Assembly (NCBI GenBank): GCA_020718105.1
Contig: DYDA01000011.1
Location: forward strand, 1-61,094
Direction of reading: 5' to 3'
Length of the DNA stretch: 61,094 nt
Origin: Micavibrio sp.
GTDB lineage: Bacteria; Pseudomonadota; Alphaproteobacteria; UBA9219
Shown: in pieces, positions 15,078 to 23,247 of the stretch
Numbering within the stretch: the stretch's first letter is position 1
Layout: every line of letters begins with the position of its first letter
The notes under the pieces: model-generated
Database searches by the model: none
Seen by the model: only the letters and a program-made list of their open reading frames with translations
What the model was told of the DNA's origin: nothing
Position numbers and translations under genes: made by a program

Positions 15078-15713
15078 ATGGCGACAGTTCAAGAAATAAA
15101 TGATCAGAGAAAACTGGATCATGAAGCACGCCTAGCGTTATGGCGAGCGCGTGAGAAAGCGGCCATATGGGAAGTCGCCTATCTAACAATGAACATCAAC
15201 CCAAACGATAGATCGCCAAACGAAGAAAAGAGGCCTCCTAGTTATGATGATCTAATGGGTCTTTTAATCTCAGCAGTAATGGACGGGGCTATCCCTTGTG
15301 AGAAAGACGGTTCAGATGAACGGCAAAACATGCGGGTTCGCCTTGCCGATGTGGATGCTTTTCTTGCCCAGAAACATATTTCTGGGCCTTTTTTTGATGG
15401 CTCGATTATGGCGGCAGAACAGCGAGCGGAACCGTATCTTGATCCAGATCACCCTTGTTATGCGCCAAAACTTGCGGCAGCAGTTGCGGCATGGACGGCA
15501 GTGACGGCAGAAGAAAATCGAGCCATAGGAACGCCGAAGCAACGTATGGAAACGTGGTTGAAAAAAAATGCTGCGAACTTTGGCCTCCTCAAGCCTGACG
15601 GAAAGGTCAACGAGCAGGGCATTTCCGATATATCCAAAGTTGCGAATTGGAAGCCCGAAGGGGGTGCAGCTAAAACGCCTGTACCCCAAAACACACCCTC
15701 GTCAAAAAAGTAA
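15078..15713 (+). CDS. Hypothetical protein behind the integrase
   Basis: A 211-residue soluble protein I do not recognise by function. It is Ala/Glu-rich in its N-terminal helix (KLDHEARLALWRAREKAAIW), has a central segment YLDPDHPCYAPKLAAAVAAW and a positively charged stretch PKQRMETWLKKNAANFGL. The tail is Pro/Lys-rich and looks disordered. Only four bases separate it from the integrase stop, so both are on one message. Short genes of this kind are common after P4-type integrases. There are no membrane segments or signal peptide. Confidence 0.75.
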   Translation: MATVQEINDQRKLDHEARLALWRAREKAAIWEVAYLTMNINPNDRSPNEEKRPPSYDDLMGLLISAVMDGAIPCEKDGSDERQNMRVRLADVDAFLAQKHISGPFFDGSIMAAEQRAEPYLDPDHPCYAPKLAAAVAAWTAVTAEENRAIGTPKQRMETWLKKNAANFGLLKPDGKVNEQGISDISKVANWKPEGGAAKTPVPQNTPSSKK

Positions 15714-15916
15714 GGGATGCCGCCATTTTTGCTTAATGAAGGGGAAACCCTCCCTCCTGTTTGCAAGAACTAACCCGTGGGTTCGAGACAAACTCACATG
15801 GGGGTTTTCTTCTTTTTCTTCCTGTTTATGGTGGGTTAAACAGTCCCGCCTACCTGATATTTTTTGTCCATTTTCATTTTACTCCTTCTTGTTTCAACCC
15901 AAGAAGGAGAGAGAAG

Positions 15917-16129
15917 ATGGATAACATCCAGAACGAAAAAATCATCCGCCTACGTGAGGTTCTTGACCGCACTGGTCTGAGCCGCAGCATGGCCTACGCC
16001 CTCATCGAGAAGGAGCAATTCCCGCGCCCCGTCAGCCTTGGCGCGAGGGCTGTTGGCTGGCTTTCTTCACAGATTGATGCTTGGATAACAAGCCGCATCC
16101 CGACCTCGCGCCAAGCTTCCAGCAATTGA
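15917..16129 (+). CDS. AlpA-family transcriptional regulator / excisionase-like protein
   Basis: A 70-residue DNA-binding protein with the AlpA pattern: IIRLREVLDRTGLSRSMAYALIEKEQFPRPVSLGARAVGWLSSQIDAWI. The helix-turn-helix is at about 10-30 and the final W-x-x-x-x-I/V-D-x-W helix is diagnostic. AlpA proteins of P4-like elements activate int or act as excision factors. The ATG has AAGGAGAG upstream, and the longer frame from 15761 has no such site. It sits 12 bases before the Prim-Pol gene. Confidence 0.9.
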   Translation: MDNIQNEKIIRLREVLDRTGLSRSMAYALIEKEQFPRPVSLGARAVGWLSSQIDAWITSRIPTSRQASSN

Positions 16130-16141
16130 GTGGCGAAGTAA

Positions 16142-17164
16142 ATGGCTCGTTCTTCATCCATTACTTTGCCGTCCAAGGCTCAAAGCCCGTTCAAACAGCT
16201 TGCGTTGAGCTATTACGATATGGGTTTGTCCATTTTTCCTTGTTTGGGAGAAGACGGCAAACACCCTCTGGTTAAATGGAAACCATATCAAGACAGGCAG
16301 CCCACAAGGTCTGAGCTTGATAAAATGATAGCGCGATTTTCCAACGCAAACATTGGGCTAATCACAGGAAGGCTATCGAATATCACTGTTGTTGACGTTG
16401 ATGACCCAGCACTTCCGCTAGAGGCCCTTTACGATGAGTTTGGAGAAACCCCTGTGGTTGTTTCCACCCCGCGTGGAGGCAAACATCTCTATTACCGATT
16501 TGTCGACGAAAAGAACAGTACCTCTGCCAAACGAAAAATTGATGTGCGTAGCGAGGGTGGATACGTGATCGCACCACCGTCTATTAATCCTGAAATGAAC
16601 AGACAGTACGTTTTTCTTGAAGGGGACATTTCCTTTCTGGAAGACCTCCCGTGTATAAAAAAACACGAGGCGGGCCCTCGTCGGCAACAAGCAAGGTTGG
16701 GGGAAAGGAACACCTCCCTTTTTAATCACCTTGTCAAGGTTGCTGCCAATAGCCCTACCGACGAGGAAATCATCGCATCTGCGTTAGACCACAACGCTGA
16801 GTGCTGTCACCCCCCTCTATCTGAACAAGAGGTTTTGAAAACGGTCGCAAGCGTACAGAGCTATCAAAAAAGGGGGAGGCTATTTGTAGGGGGCGAACAA
16901 AAAATACTCATGCCCATGAAAAAAATTCGATCATTTCAGTTTGAAGAGCCTCGCGCCCTCTCTCTTTTGGTGGACTTACGTGCCTGTCATTGGGGCCAAA
17001 AAGATTTCGCCATCAGTCCCAAGGGATATGCTGCACGCTCCGGCTGGGATAGCGGGACTGTAAGACAAGCCATTGCCGTTTTAATTAACAACAAATGTAT
17101 TGAACTCGTTCACAAAGGGGGAAGCGCGCCCGGCGACCCCAACCTATATCGCCTCCTGATTTGA
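16142..17164 (+). CDS. Bifunctional primase-polymerase (Prim-Pol) replication protein
   Basis: The 340-residue protein has an archaeo-eukaryotic-primase Prim-Pol domain: GLSIFPCLGEDGKHPLVKW, then NIGLITGRLSNITVVDVDDP with the metal-binding Asp pair, and TPRGGKHLYYRF with the conserved His. A PriCT-1-like helical domain (GERNTSLFNHLVKVAANSP) follows at about 190-250. A winged-helix-like C-terminus (SPKGYAARSGWDSGTVRQAIAVLINNKCIELV) comes last. There is no helicase domain, so it probably primes replication of the excised element with host helicase. It follows the AlpA gene by 12 bases and is the last rightward gene of the element. Confidence 0.85.
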   Translation: MARSSSITLPSKAQSPFKQLALSYYDMGLSIFPCLGEDGKHPLVKWKPYQDRQPTRSELDKMIARFSNANIGLITGRLSNITVVDVDDPALPLEALYDEFGETPVVVSTPRGGKHLYYRFVDEKNSTSAKRKIDVRSEGGYVIAPPSINPEMNRQYVFLEGDISFLEDLPCIKKHEAGPRRQQARLGERNTSLFNHLVKVAANSPTDEEIIASALDHNAECCHPPLSEQEVLKTVASVQSYQKRGRLFVGGEQKILMPMKKIRSFQFEEPRALSLLVDLRACHWGQKDFAISPKGYAARSGWDSGTVRQAIAVLINNKCIELVHKGGSAPGDPNLYRLLI

Positions 17165-17376
17165 GTTCGATTACGGGTGGAAATAACCAACCCTATATAA
17201 TTGACATCTCCTTCTCTCTGTTTAGGCACACTGTCTTTATAGGTAGGGCGACTGAGACACGCGCTCCTTGTTTAATGTCAAATCGCATCAGGCTTGATGC
17301 CCTTCGTTCTCAATCGTAGGAGAACGCGCGAGAATGTTATATTGATCCTGCTTTTCATTGTGGCGCGCGCGCAAGC

Positions 17377-18375
17377 TCACACGCTAAGCGTCACCTTTCC
17401 ATCAACCAACGAAAATGCGGGAATGCTCGGTCGTGTGGCTGGCGTCATGAGGTCAAGCTCGGTTTTCACAAGCTGCAACGCCATTAACCCGAATGTTTCG
17501 AGCTTGCGCTGTCTTTCCGCTTGGTTCACCGATGGTGGCGTAACGTGATGTTTTCTTGGTTTTGCATAGGTGCTTGTGAACATGAGCTGGCGATCATTTT
17601 TATAGCATTCACGGCTTTCAAGATAATACTGATACGTTTCAACAGGACGCGACAAAACTTCGTGCGCTGCAATTTTGATCCCATCGCGTATTGTCTTGGG
17701 GTTTATACCTGCAAGCGCATCATGCAAAGCCATCCGCTGTTCACTCAAGCAAATGATTTTCTGTGCGCGTCGCCAATCGCTCGGTGTGTATCCTCTTTCA
17801 ACCTGCGCGAAGGGGAGCAGATTGACAAACTCTATGGGCTTCTTGCGCGGGATAAAAAGATTGTGGATCGTGTCTTCTATCGGCGGCATGAAAGAGCATT
17901 TATGATTTGGATTGATCGTATAAGGGGTTTCAAGCGTGTAGTAAACGCCGTTGATCGACGCTCCGCACACTGTTGTTGAAACGTAGCCCCATGATGCCAA
18001 GGCAAAATAGCGGGAGGCGTGCTGCCACGGCGCAAGGGCTTGGGTGATGCGCTCGCTATCATCAATGTCTGGATTGACCCTAAAATAATCAAAGGTTCCC
18101 TTGCCCAAAATCGTTGCGCCGCGAACACCCTTAAAGTTGATAAGATATTTTCCCACGAGCGTATCATCTATTATGACGGCTCCAAGCTGGCGTCGCCGCA
18201 TCAACGCACGACCATGATTGTCCACGACAATTCCGAGGATTGCCTCACGGATGGATTTAAGGGGGCCGGAATAAAGATGGGTATGTCCGTTATGAGCGAA
18301 AGCTGGGTGCTTTGTATCAAGCACCATACCATCAATCACACGGGTAAGGTCGTCAGCTTTAAGCCAATCGCTCAT
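17377..18375 (-). CDS. Hypothetical protein of the tRNA-Gly element
   Basis: A 332-residue soluble protein that I do not recognise. It has no signal peptide or membrane segment. Visible stretches are VVDNHGRALMRRRQLGAVIIDD, a Tyr/Thr-rich centre (NGVYYTLETPYTINPNHKC), and RKKPIEFVNLLPFAQVERGYTPSDWRRAQKI. The ATG at 18375 has AGGAGA upstream. It is the last gene of a leftward cluster, and a 29-bp gap separates it from the 18405-18827 gene, so both are likely on one transcript. A replication or packaging role is possible for an element of this kind but nothing in the sequence shows it. Confidence 0.7.
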   Translation of the reverse strand: MSDWLKADDLTRVIDGMVLDTKHPAFAHNGHTHLYSGPLKSIREAILGIVVDNHGRALMRRRQLGAVIIDDTLVGKYLINFKGVRGATILGKGTFDYFRVNPDIDDSERITQALAPWQHASRYFALASWGYVSTTVCGASINGVYYTLETPYTINPNHKCSFMPPIEDTIHNLFIPRKKPIEFVNLLPFAQVERGYTPSDWRRAQKIICLSEQRMALHDALAGINPKTIRDGIKIAAHEVLSRPVETYQYYLESRECYKNDRQLMFTSTYAKPRKHHVTPPSVNQAERQRKLETFGLMALQLVKTELDLMTPATRPSIPAFSLVDGKVTLSV

Positions 18376-18404
18376 GGTCGTTTCTCCTGATTAAAAAGAA
18401 ACGA

Positions 18405-18827
18405 TTACGCGAGCGAAAGAGCGGCAAGAACAGCGGGGGCTTTCTTGCCATAAAACGACGTAACTAGAAGTTTCCGCACATCACGATCAGCCTGTTTGCC
18501 CTTGGGGCCAAGCATTCGTGGGGGGCGCACATCTTCGCCTTGTGTGAGTTCAGGAAGCGGAGCCGTTAGGAGCTGTGCCTTTTCGACCTCAAGGCGACCC
18601 GTTCCCTCTTCAATGTCCGTGTAAAAAAGCCGTCCGTCAGGCATGCGGTGGACGACGCCTTCGGGCATATTATCCCCGTACTCGCGTATCCATGCGATCC
18701 GTACTGCGCTTTGTTCTGCGCTATTAGGGCGAACAGGTTCGGCCACTTTGAAAAGGCTCCATAGTTTCCCAAAATCAAGCGCGGGAAGAAAATTAGTAAT
18801 GCGGTTTAACGCGACTGAGGTAATCAT
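18405..18827 (-). CDS. Hypothetical protein downstream of a CtrA-like site
   Basis: A 140-residue protein of unknown family. Its N-terminal half is mildly hydrophobic (MITSVALNRITNFLPALDFGKLW). The middle contains RMPDGRLFYTDIEEGTGRLEVEKAQ and the C-terminus has a basic patch and an Ala-rich end. ATG at 18827 has GGAGGG just upstream, better than the frame start at 18851. The 286-bp region in front of it carries a perfect TTAA-N7-TTAA site at 18963-18977 and other GTTAAC words, so its promoter may be under host cell-cycle or element-specific control. Confidence 0.7.
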   Translation of the reverse strand: MITSVALNRITNFLPALDFGKLWSLFKVAEPVRPNSAEQSAVRIAWIREYGDNMPEGVVHRMPDGRLFYTDIEEGTGRLEVEKAQLLTAPLPELTQGEDVRPPRMLGPKGKQADRDVRKLLVTSFYGKKAPAVLAALSLA

Positions 18828-19113
18828 ATGGCCCTCCAATGAGTTATACAAATGGTTTCGTGGTTGCCTATAGTTTCACCGCTGCGCGGCGCATCAAATC
18901 CTGTGCCGTATCATAACCCGAAAACGGCGAAAGTAATAGGAAAATGCAAGCATATCAATTGCTTAACAGATCGTTAACGCGAGATGGAAAAGCCTGTAAA
19001 GTTAACAGGTTAAGGGTGGCGGAAAAAAAGCGTAAGAAAAAGTGACCATTATTTTTGGCTCAAAATGTCAAACGGTTAGCTCTTTTGTCGGTTAAACAAT
19101 TATGTGTCCTAGC
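18828..19113. promoter_or_regulatory. Regulatory gap with a perfect CtrA-type site
   Basis: A 286-bp AT-rich gap between leftward genes. TTAA-CAGATCG-TTAA at 18963-18977 matches the CtrA consensus exactly. Further TTAAC words are at 19002-19006 and 19010-19013. It probably holds the promoter of the 18405-18827 gene. Confidence 0.5.
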
Positions 19114-19824
19114 CTACCAAACCAGCTCGGCTTTGCCCTCGCTCAGGGACGCAAACGACGCCAGCGCAGCCACCAACGGCTCGATCTGCTCAGGAGGCGC
19201 AAGGAAGAGAAACAGGATGTTGGGGGCGACCCGCGCGCGGATCACAGGAAGCTCGTAGGCATAGCCAGCACGGTCATAGAGTGTGCGCCTGACCTCCTGC
19301 GCCCGAACCTCCGGCTTGCATTGCCGTGCAAACTGTATGGCCACCACGATCTTTCCTGCCCGATGGTACGCGATGGCCTCTTCATAACAGGCATATTTGG
19401 CAAGGGTCTTTGCGCTTGTAGATTTGACCTCAAACCCGTTATCGGGGTCAAGAAAAACGAGGTCGGCGTTATGAAGAGTTTTCAGGCCTCGTTCATGCCA
19501 TTCTGCGCGGCGCATGGCAGGAACATTTTCTTCAAAATACAATGTGTTATCGGGCAAGAGGCCGTGGGTTCGCACGGACTGAATGACGCGTTGGGGTTCT
19601 TTTTCAAACGCCTTGCAGCGGTTGAATAACTCACTGTCCCATCGCGCCCAAACGCCACCTTTCAGATGATGGCGTTTCTGTCCGTCGTTGTTTGAGGGAT
19701 GATCGACCGATGGCGCAGCGAGGTACCAGTTGACCCCGATGCGAACGCCAAGCTGACGATGTAGGTGGCGCGAGAGCGCGTACTTCACATAATCGTGACT
19801 GTCACCAAGATATTTCTCCTGCAT
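19114..19824 (-). CDS. Hypothetical protein, possible methyltransferase-like fold
   Basis: A 236-residue protein beginning MQEKYLGDSHDYVKYALSRHL. It contains ADLVFLDPDNGFEVKS, a DPDN motif following a hydrophobic strand, which recalls the DPPY-type motif of methyltransferases or the LDPYG of three-Cys-motif partner proteins. GLKTLHNADLVFLDPDNGF and KIVVAIQFARQ would be strands of a Rossmann sheet. I cannot assign a substrate. The ATG at 19824 has AGGAAAAG upstream and lies 14 bases after the previous gene's stop, so both belong to one leftward operon. Confidence 0.65.
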   Translation of the reverse strand: MQEKYLGDSHDYVKYALSRHLHRQLGVRIGVNWYLAAPSVDHPSNNDGQKRHHLKGGVWARWDSELFNRCKAFEKEPQRVIQSVRTHGLLPDNTLYFEENVPAMRRAEWHERGLKTLHNADLVFLDPDNGFEVKSTSAKTLAKYACYEEAIAYHRAGKIVVAIQFARQCKPEVRAQEVRRTLYDRAGYAYELPVIRARVAPNILFLFLAPPEQIEPLVAALASFASLSEGKAELVW

Positions 19825-19837
19825 CGCGCCGCTTTTC

Positions 19838-20248
19838 CTATGCCTGTTGTGCCGCCAAGGGTACGGAACGAGCGCCGCCCCTGCAAGCCCGTTTCTTGTC
19901 TCCCTCGCTCCTGTTGAACCGCGCACAGCTCCCACCGCACCTGAGGATCAGGGAGTTGTCATCATAAGCCAGAGTGACCACGGCGTCGGGCAGGAAGGTC
20001 GCCAAGAGCCGCGCCAACAGGACGCCATCCACCGTGACCTCCAACGGCCAGTGTCCAGCCGTGTCGAGCCTGATTGTGTTCAGGAAGCGGCTGTGTGCCG
20101 CCTCTGCCACGATTAGGGTCTGGGTGAGCCTCTCATAGGCGAGGATCACTGGCACGGGTCTGTGCGTCCGGCACTTGCGTCGAGGCATCGCTGGGAGCAA
20201 GGCCTTGGCCAACGCTCCGGCGGGGACGATCAAGAGAGGCGCTGTCAT
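19838..20248 (-). CDS. Hypothetical protein with a weak sliding-clamp-like sequence
   Basis: A 136-residue protein whose chosen ATG (20248) overlaps the PLD gene stop as ATGA, giving MTAPLLIVPAGALAKALLPAM. The C-terminal part VDGVLLARLLATFLPDAVVTLAYDDNSLILRCGGS loosely resembles a repeat of the beta-clamp fold, but this is pattern impression only. The tail is Arg/Lys/Cys-rich. A longer frame to 20326 lacks a ribosome site. The position, coupled to a nuclease gene, suggests a DNA-related role for the operon. Confidence 0.6.
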   Translation of the reverse strand: MTAPLLIVPAGALAKALLPAMPRRKCRTHRPVPVILAYERLTQTLIVAEAAHSRFLNTIRLDTAGHWPLEVTVDGVLLARLLATFLPDAVVTLAYDDNSLILRCGGSCARFNRSEGDKKRACRGGARSVPLAAQQA

Positions 20249-20796
20249 TTTCCCCCTGTTGGGTATGGCATTGCGGCTTCTGTCGCGCCGCCCTCTTGGT
20301 CGGCCTCGTCCCAGAGCTTGCGGCACTGGTCGGCATAGCTGCGGATTACCTTTTTGTTACGGCGCACGACGAGAACGTTTTCGGCATTCCGTTTCTCAGC
20401 GGCCTTTGTGTAGTTGAAACTGCCAAGCTGCAAGACCTTCTCGTCGATCACCATAAACTTATTGTGCATGATGGCATAGTTATCGTTGATGCGCGTCGGG
20501 ATGCCGCTGTCTTTCAGGCGATGGTACAGGCTTCGTTTTTGCTTGCGCTGGCTTTTGTCCAGAACAACCGTAACATCCACGCCCTTGCCATGCGCGTCGA
20601 TCAACGCTTGTGCGATGGGTTCTGACGTGAAGGAATAAGCCGCGACACACACGGATTGCTCGGCCTCACCAATCGTCTTGACTACAAGCTCCGTCGCGCC
20701 CTGACGTGGAGAGAAGGCGTGGTTGTGCAGTTTCTCATCAGCATAAGAGAAGACAGATGAAAAAAAGAGGAGGAATAAAGCAAGAAAAAAACGCAT
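20245..20796 (-). CDS. Secreted phospholipase-D-family nuclease (Nuc-like)
   Basis: A 183-residue protein with a signal peptide MRFFLALFLLFFSSVFSYA and a single PLD half-domain with the HxK(x)4D motif in IMHNKFMVIDEKVLQLGSFNYTKAAEKRNAEN. Single-HKD proteins of this size are dimeric endonucleases such as Nuc of pKM101, often found on mobile elements and located in the periplasm. All catalytic residues (His, Lys, Asp, and Ser/Asn downstream) are present. The ATG at 20796 is preferred because it creates the signal peptide; the gene starts eight bases after the upstream membrane-protein stop. Its stop overlaps the next ATG as ATGA. Confidence 0.9.
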   Translation of the reverse strand: MRFFLALFLLFFSSVFSYADEKLHNHAFSPRQGATELVVKTIGEAEQSVCVAAYSFTSEPIAQALIDAHGKGVDVTVVLDKSQRKQKRSLYHRLKDSGIPTRINDNYAIMHNKFMVIDEKVLQLGSFNYTKAAEKRNAENVLVVRRNKKVIRSYADQCRKLWDEADQEGGATEAAMPYPTGGK

Positions 20797-20804
20797 TATG
20801 ATGT

Positions 20805-22247
20805 CTAATATAAGGTTGCCCTGCCAATTAAGCATCGCCCCTTGTTAACAGAGGCCACCCCCGTTTCATCCAATAATAATGTCTCCTCATAAAGGCCGCT
20901 TGTACGACTTCTTGTTAAAAATCGTGCAAGGATGCTATTTCCTTTCATTTTGATAGCGATGCCAGCGGGAATATCAAAAAGCGGGTCGAGTTGTTTATTG
21001 GATAGAGCAACCCCCTTACTGTCAGCTCTCAACCATTTAACAAGCTCGTCAGTGTCAAAAATGAGATGATTATCTCGCCCATATAGACCGTGCCAGAACG
21101 CACCTGCCTTTGGAAGGAAGAGATTTACAAAAACCGCCGATAGAAGACCATTTATGGTCATGTTGTACGAAACGTGCTCTTGAAGTGGTCGTCTCTCATT
21201 ATCGTTAATGCACATAAAGTTGTAGGACCATCCTCCTTCGTTTCCCTCTAGCACTGCAATTACTCTTGAGTTGTTCGGAAGGTGGGTGCCTTGCAATGAT
21301 AGAAAAAAAGCTGTTATGTCCGTGGTTCTGTTTCTTAGCGTCACATCCCAATGTGTGATTTTAAGCATTTTCGAAACTTCATCATATTTGGCAAGCAAGA
21401 AGGGTCGTATAAACGAAACATCGATAACCACTTCCTCTTGAACAGAAAGAGAGGATATATCGAACTCTTTCGAAACAGATGGGCGGGTCGTCTTTTGATT
21501 ATAAGTTAGCACCCATTTTTCTTCTTCCATCGCTTTATCCAGTTGAGCTTTTTTTGCTTTTTCCTCGTTTTGTATTTTGCGATCTTGATCCCGCTCTTCT
21601 TTTTCGATGGCTTTCTGTTGTTGTTTTCGATAACACTGAACGGTGCATTGCATTAGGCCGATGATTTCCTCGCATAGGACTAGTCCATCTCCTGCCATTC
21701 TTTCCTTGTTTATAAATGCAGCTATTTCTGACTTAACTTTTTCTATTTGCGGCTCAAAATATTCATCCGTTTCATCACAATCTCTGGTCACCCTTCTAAG
21801 GTGACGCACAAGTTTCTGTATACGGCGTAGCGCAAAATCGCTTTCTATACGCTCCCATGCTATATCCGTCGTTCCAACCAAGACATGCCAAATCAGTGTT
21901 AATGAAATCCCGCCTGCAACATAATGGCTTGCACGAACTCCCTCGTCGAGATACCAAGGCATCCACGAGAACAAAACATCAGTGCTGACAAAAAACACAA
22001 AAAACAAAAACCCGATCGCTATGACTGCGGAACTCTTCTTGAGTATGTCCCTTATTTTTCGTTTACGAAGTTCCTTTTCGGTTAGGAAGCTCGTGCAGCT
22101 AGGTTTCCAGACATTAAGAATGGGTTCCTGCTCGTCATAACCTACAAACTTTTTAGGGTTTGAGATAAATAACCATGCTTGTCGCATGAACACGAGAAGA
22201 GAGATGAACCCAAACAAGTATGCGGTCGTCATCAGTATGTCATTCAT
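20805..22247 (-). CDS. Large membrane protein with coiled coil, unknown function
   Basis: A 480-residue protein of unknown family. Three or four membrane helices lie in the first 135 residues (ILMTTAYLFGFISLLVF, SAVIAIGFLFFVFFVST, HYVAGGISLTLIWHVLVG). A long charged coiled coil follows at about 150-250 (KAIEKEERDQDRKIQNEEKAKKAQ). The C-terminal 230 residues form a soluble domain with no motif I recognise. The gene is more AT-rich than its neighbours. The domain order, N-terminal membrane anchor, coiled coil, globular effector, is seen in anti-phage proteins, but that is only a guess. ATG at 22247 has GGGGAG upstream. Confidence 0.75.
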   Translation of the reverse strand: MNDILMTTAYLFGFISLLVFMRQAWLFISNPKKFVGYDEQEPILNVWKPSCTSFLTEKELRKRKIRDILKKSSAVIAIGFLFFVFFVSTDVLFSWMPWYLDEGVRASHYVAGGISLTLIWHVLVGTTDIAWERIESDFALRRIQKLVRHLRRVTRDCDETDEYFEPQIEKVKSEIAAFINKERMAGDGLVLCEEIIGLMQCTVQCYRKQQQKAIEKEERDQDRKIQNEEKAKKAQLDKAMEEEKWVLTYNQKTTRPSVSKEFDISSLSVQEEVVIDVSFIRPFLLAKYDEVSKMLKITHWDVTLRNRTTDITAFFLSLQGTHLPNNSRVIAVLEGNEGGWSYNFMCINDNERRPLQEHVSYNMTINGLLSAVFVNLFLPKAGAFWHGLYGRDNHLIFDTDELVKWLRADSKGVALSNKQLDPLFDIPAGIAIKMKGNSILARFLTRSRTSGLYEETLLLDETGVASVNKGRCLIGRATLY

Positions 22248-22308
22248 ACACAACTATCTCCCCAAGAAGTTGCGGCCAGAGCTTTCGCTCTGGTTCCCCT
22301 GTGTTGCC

Positions 22309-22638
22309 TTACTCACATTTTTTGATTGCCATAACGCTCAGGATAGTTTCTTTCTCTCCGCGCACGGTCGAAAGCTCGGACGCCTCAACGCCGTCGCCTT
22401 GGCCGTACCAGAGCATGAAGGCTTGGACTTGGCTCGATTTGATCCTTTGCTCCTGCGCGACGACAAGCTGGTTCTCGCGCCGTGTCAGAGACGCAAGCTC
22501 GGTCGCCAAGCGCGAACAGGTGGCGTTGTCGTATTGAAGACCAGAGGAAGGACTGCCAGTGATTTGTGCTGGTGAGGTCGGCATGTTGATGCAGCCTGCT
22601 ACGGCCAGCGCAAGAAGTGCGGATGCAAGACGGTTCAT
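22309..22638 (-). CDS. Small lipoprotein of the integrative element
   Basis: A 109-residue protein with a lipoprotein signal: MNRLASALLALAVAGC, lipobox LAVAGC with Cys at residue 16. The mature part has CSRLATELASLTRRENQLVVAQEQRIKSSQVQAFMLW, an amphipathic helical region, then GDGVEASELSTVRGEKETI and a final CE. Similar lipoproteins are found on alphaproteobacterial islands. Function is unknown. It is the first gene of the leftward cargo operon and a strong hairpin lies just upstream at 22665-22690. Confidence 0.8.
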   Translation of the reverse strand: MNRLASALLALAVAGCINMPTSPAQITGSPSSGLQYDNATCSRLATELASLTRRENQLVVAQEQRIKSSQVQAFMLWYGQGDGVEASELSTVRGEKETILSVMAIKKCE

Positions 22639-23219
22639 TGTTCACCCCATTTCAAAAACGAAACGGCACCAGAGACATTCCTCTGGTGCCGGGGTGTTTC
22701 AACCGTCCACTGAACGGCGCGACGTATTTGCTCGCGCTATTGTATTCCGCCGCCACCCCGACAGATGTCGAGAAGGCAGCGTCATTGGTCACGGCCTGAC
22801 GCTTCGTTGGCCGCAGTGGAAGGGGTTGAAAGCCCCGCCTGCCCCAAGAGAGGCAGACAGGTCATTGTTAAAGGATTGGACGGGCGCTGACAACGAGAAA
22901 CCCGCATCTTTGTAGAAAGGTGGGGTGAGAACAGCTTGCTTCTTGTGAAAGCCGCGTGCTGCGGACAGAAACGTAATGGGAGATAGTCTCAGTCCTGAGA
23001 GCCAATGCGCCGTTGTTTAAGATGTTAAGGGTCTTCCAAACCCAGAACGCCGTTTAGTTCCGCCTTGACCTTTGTTGGCGTCTGCGTCATCCTTTTATGA
23101 GTTGCGCCCCCACTGAATAATGGCCGCTTAATACGGTCTGGGGGCACAATTGGGGGCATGCTTGAAGCCCACATCGCCATCACTACAGTTAGATCAATGT
23201 GTTATAGACAGAATGTGGC
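22639..23219. other. Gene-free right arm of the element
   Basis: No supported gene in about 580 bp. It holds a perfect 10-bp hairpin (GGCACCAGAG, 22665-22674, with CTCTGGTGCC, 22681-22690), which may lie in the leader of the lipoprotein message, and the integrase arm-type words at 23138-23159. Confidence 0.55.
23138..23159. promoter_or_regulatory. Right-end integrase arm-type sites
   Basis: CTGGGGGCACA and AATTGGGGGCAT overlap by one base here; the same words stand separately at 13834-13844 and 13805-13816 by the int gene. Confidence 0.5.
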
Positions 23220-23231
23220 TCCCTTCACCCG
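23220..23231 (+). other. attR candidate
   Basis: TCCCTTCACCCG, identical to bases 13679-13690 in the tRNA-Gly 3' end; next to it begins the ribosome site of the SSS transporter. Confidence 0.55.
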
Positions 23232-23247
23232 ACAAAAAGGAGGATCC

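Larger units (their letters stand above)
13679..23231 (+). mobile_element. Integrative element in tRNA-Gly(CCC), about 9.5 kb
   Basis: A P4-type integrase lies directly behind the tRNA. A 12-bp piece of the tRNA 3' end (TCCCTTCACCCG) recurs at 23220-23231, and two further short words, AATTGGGGGCAT and CTGGGGGCACA, occur near both ends as expected for arm-type integrase sites. Rightward genes are int, an unknown gene, alpA-like and Prim-Pol. Leftward cargo runs from 22638 to 17377. No relaxase, T4SS or capsid gene is seen, so this is more like a satellite or mobilizable island than a prophage or ICE. The right boundary does not restore the CTCCA of the tRNA, a weak point. Confidence 0.75.

Noticed and set aside
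19838-20248. Annotating this gene as DnaN-like sliding clamp
   Set aside because: The resemblance is confined to one short stretch and the protein is too small for a three-domain clamp.
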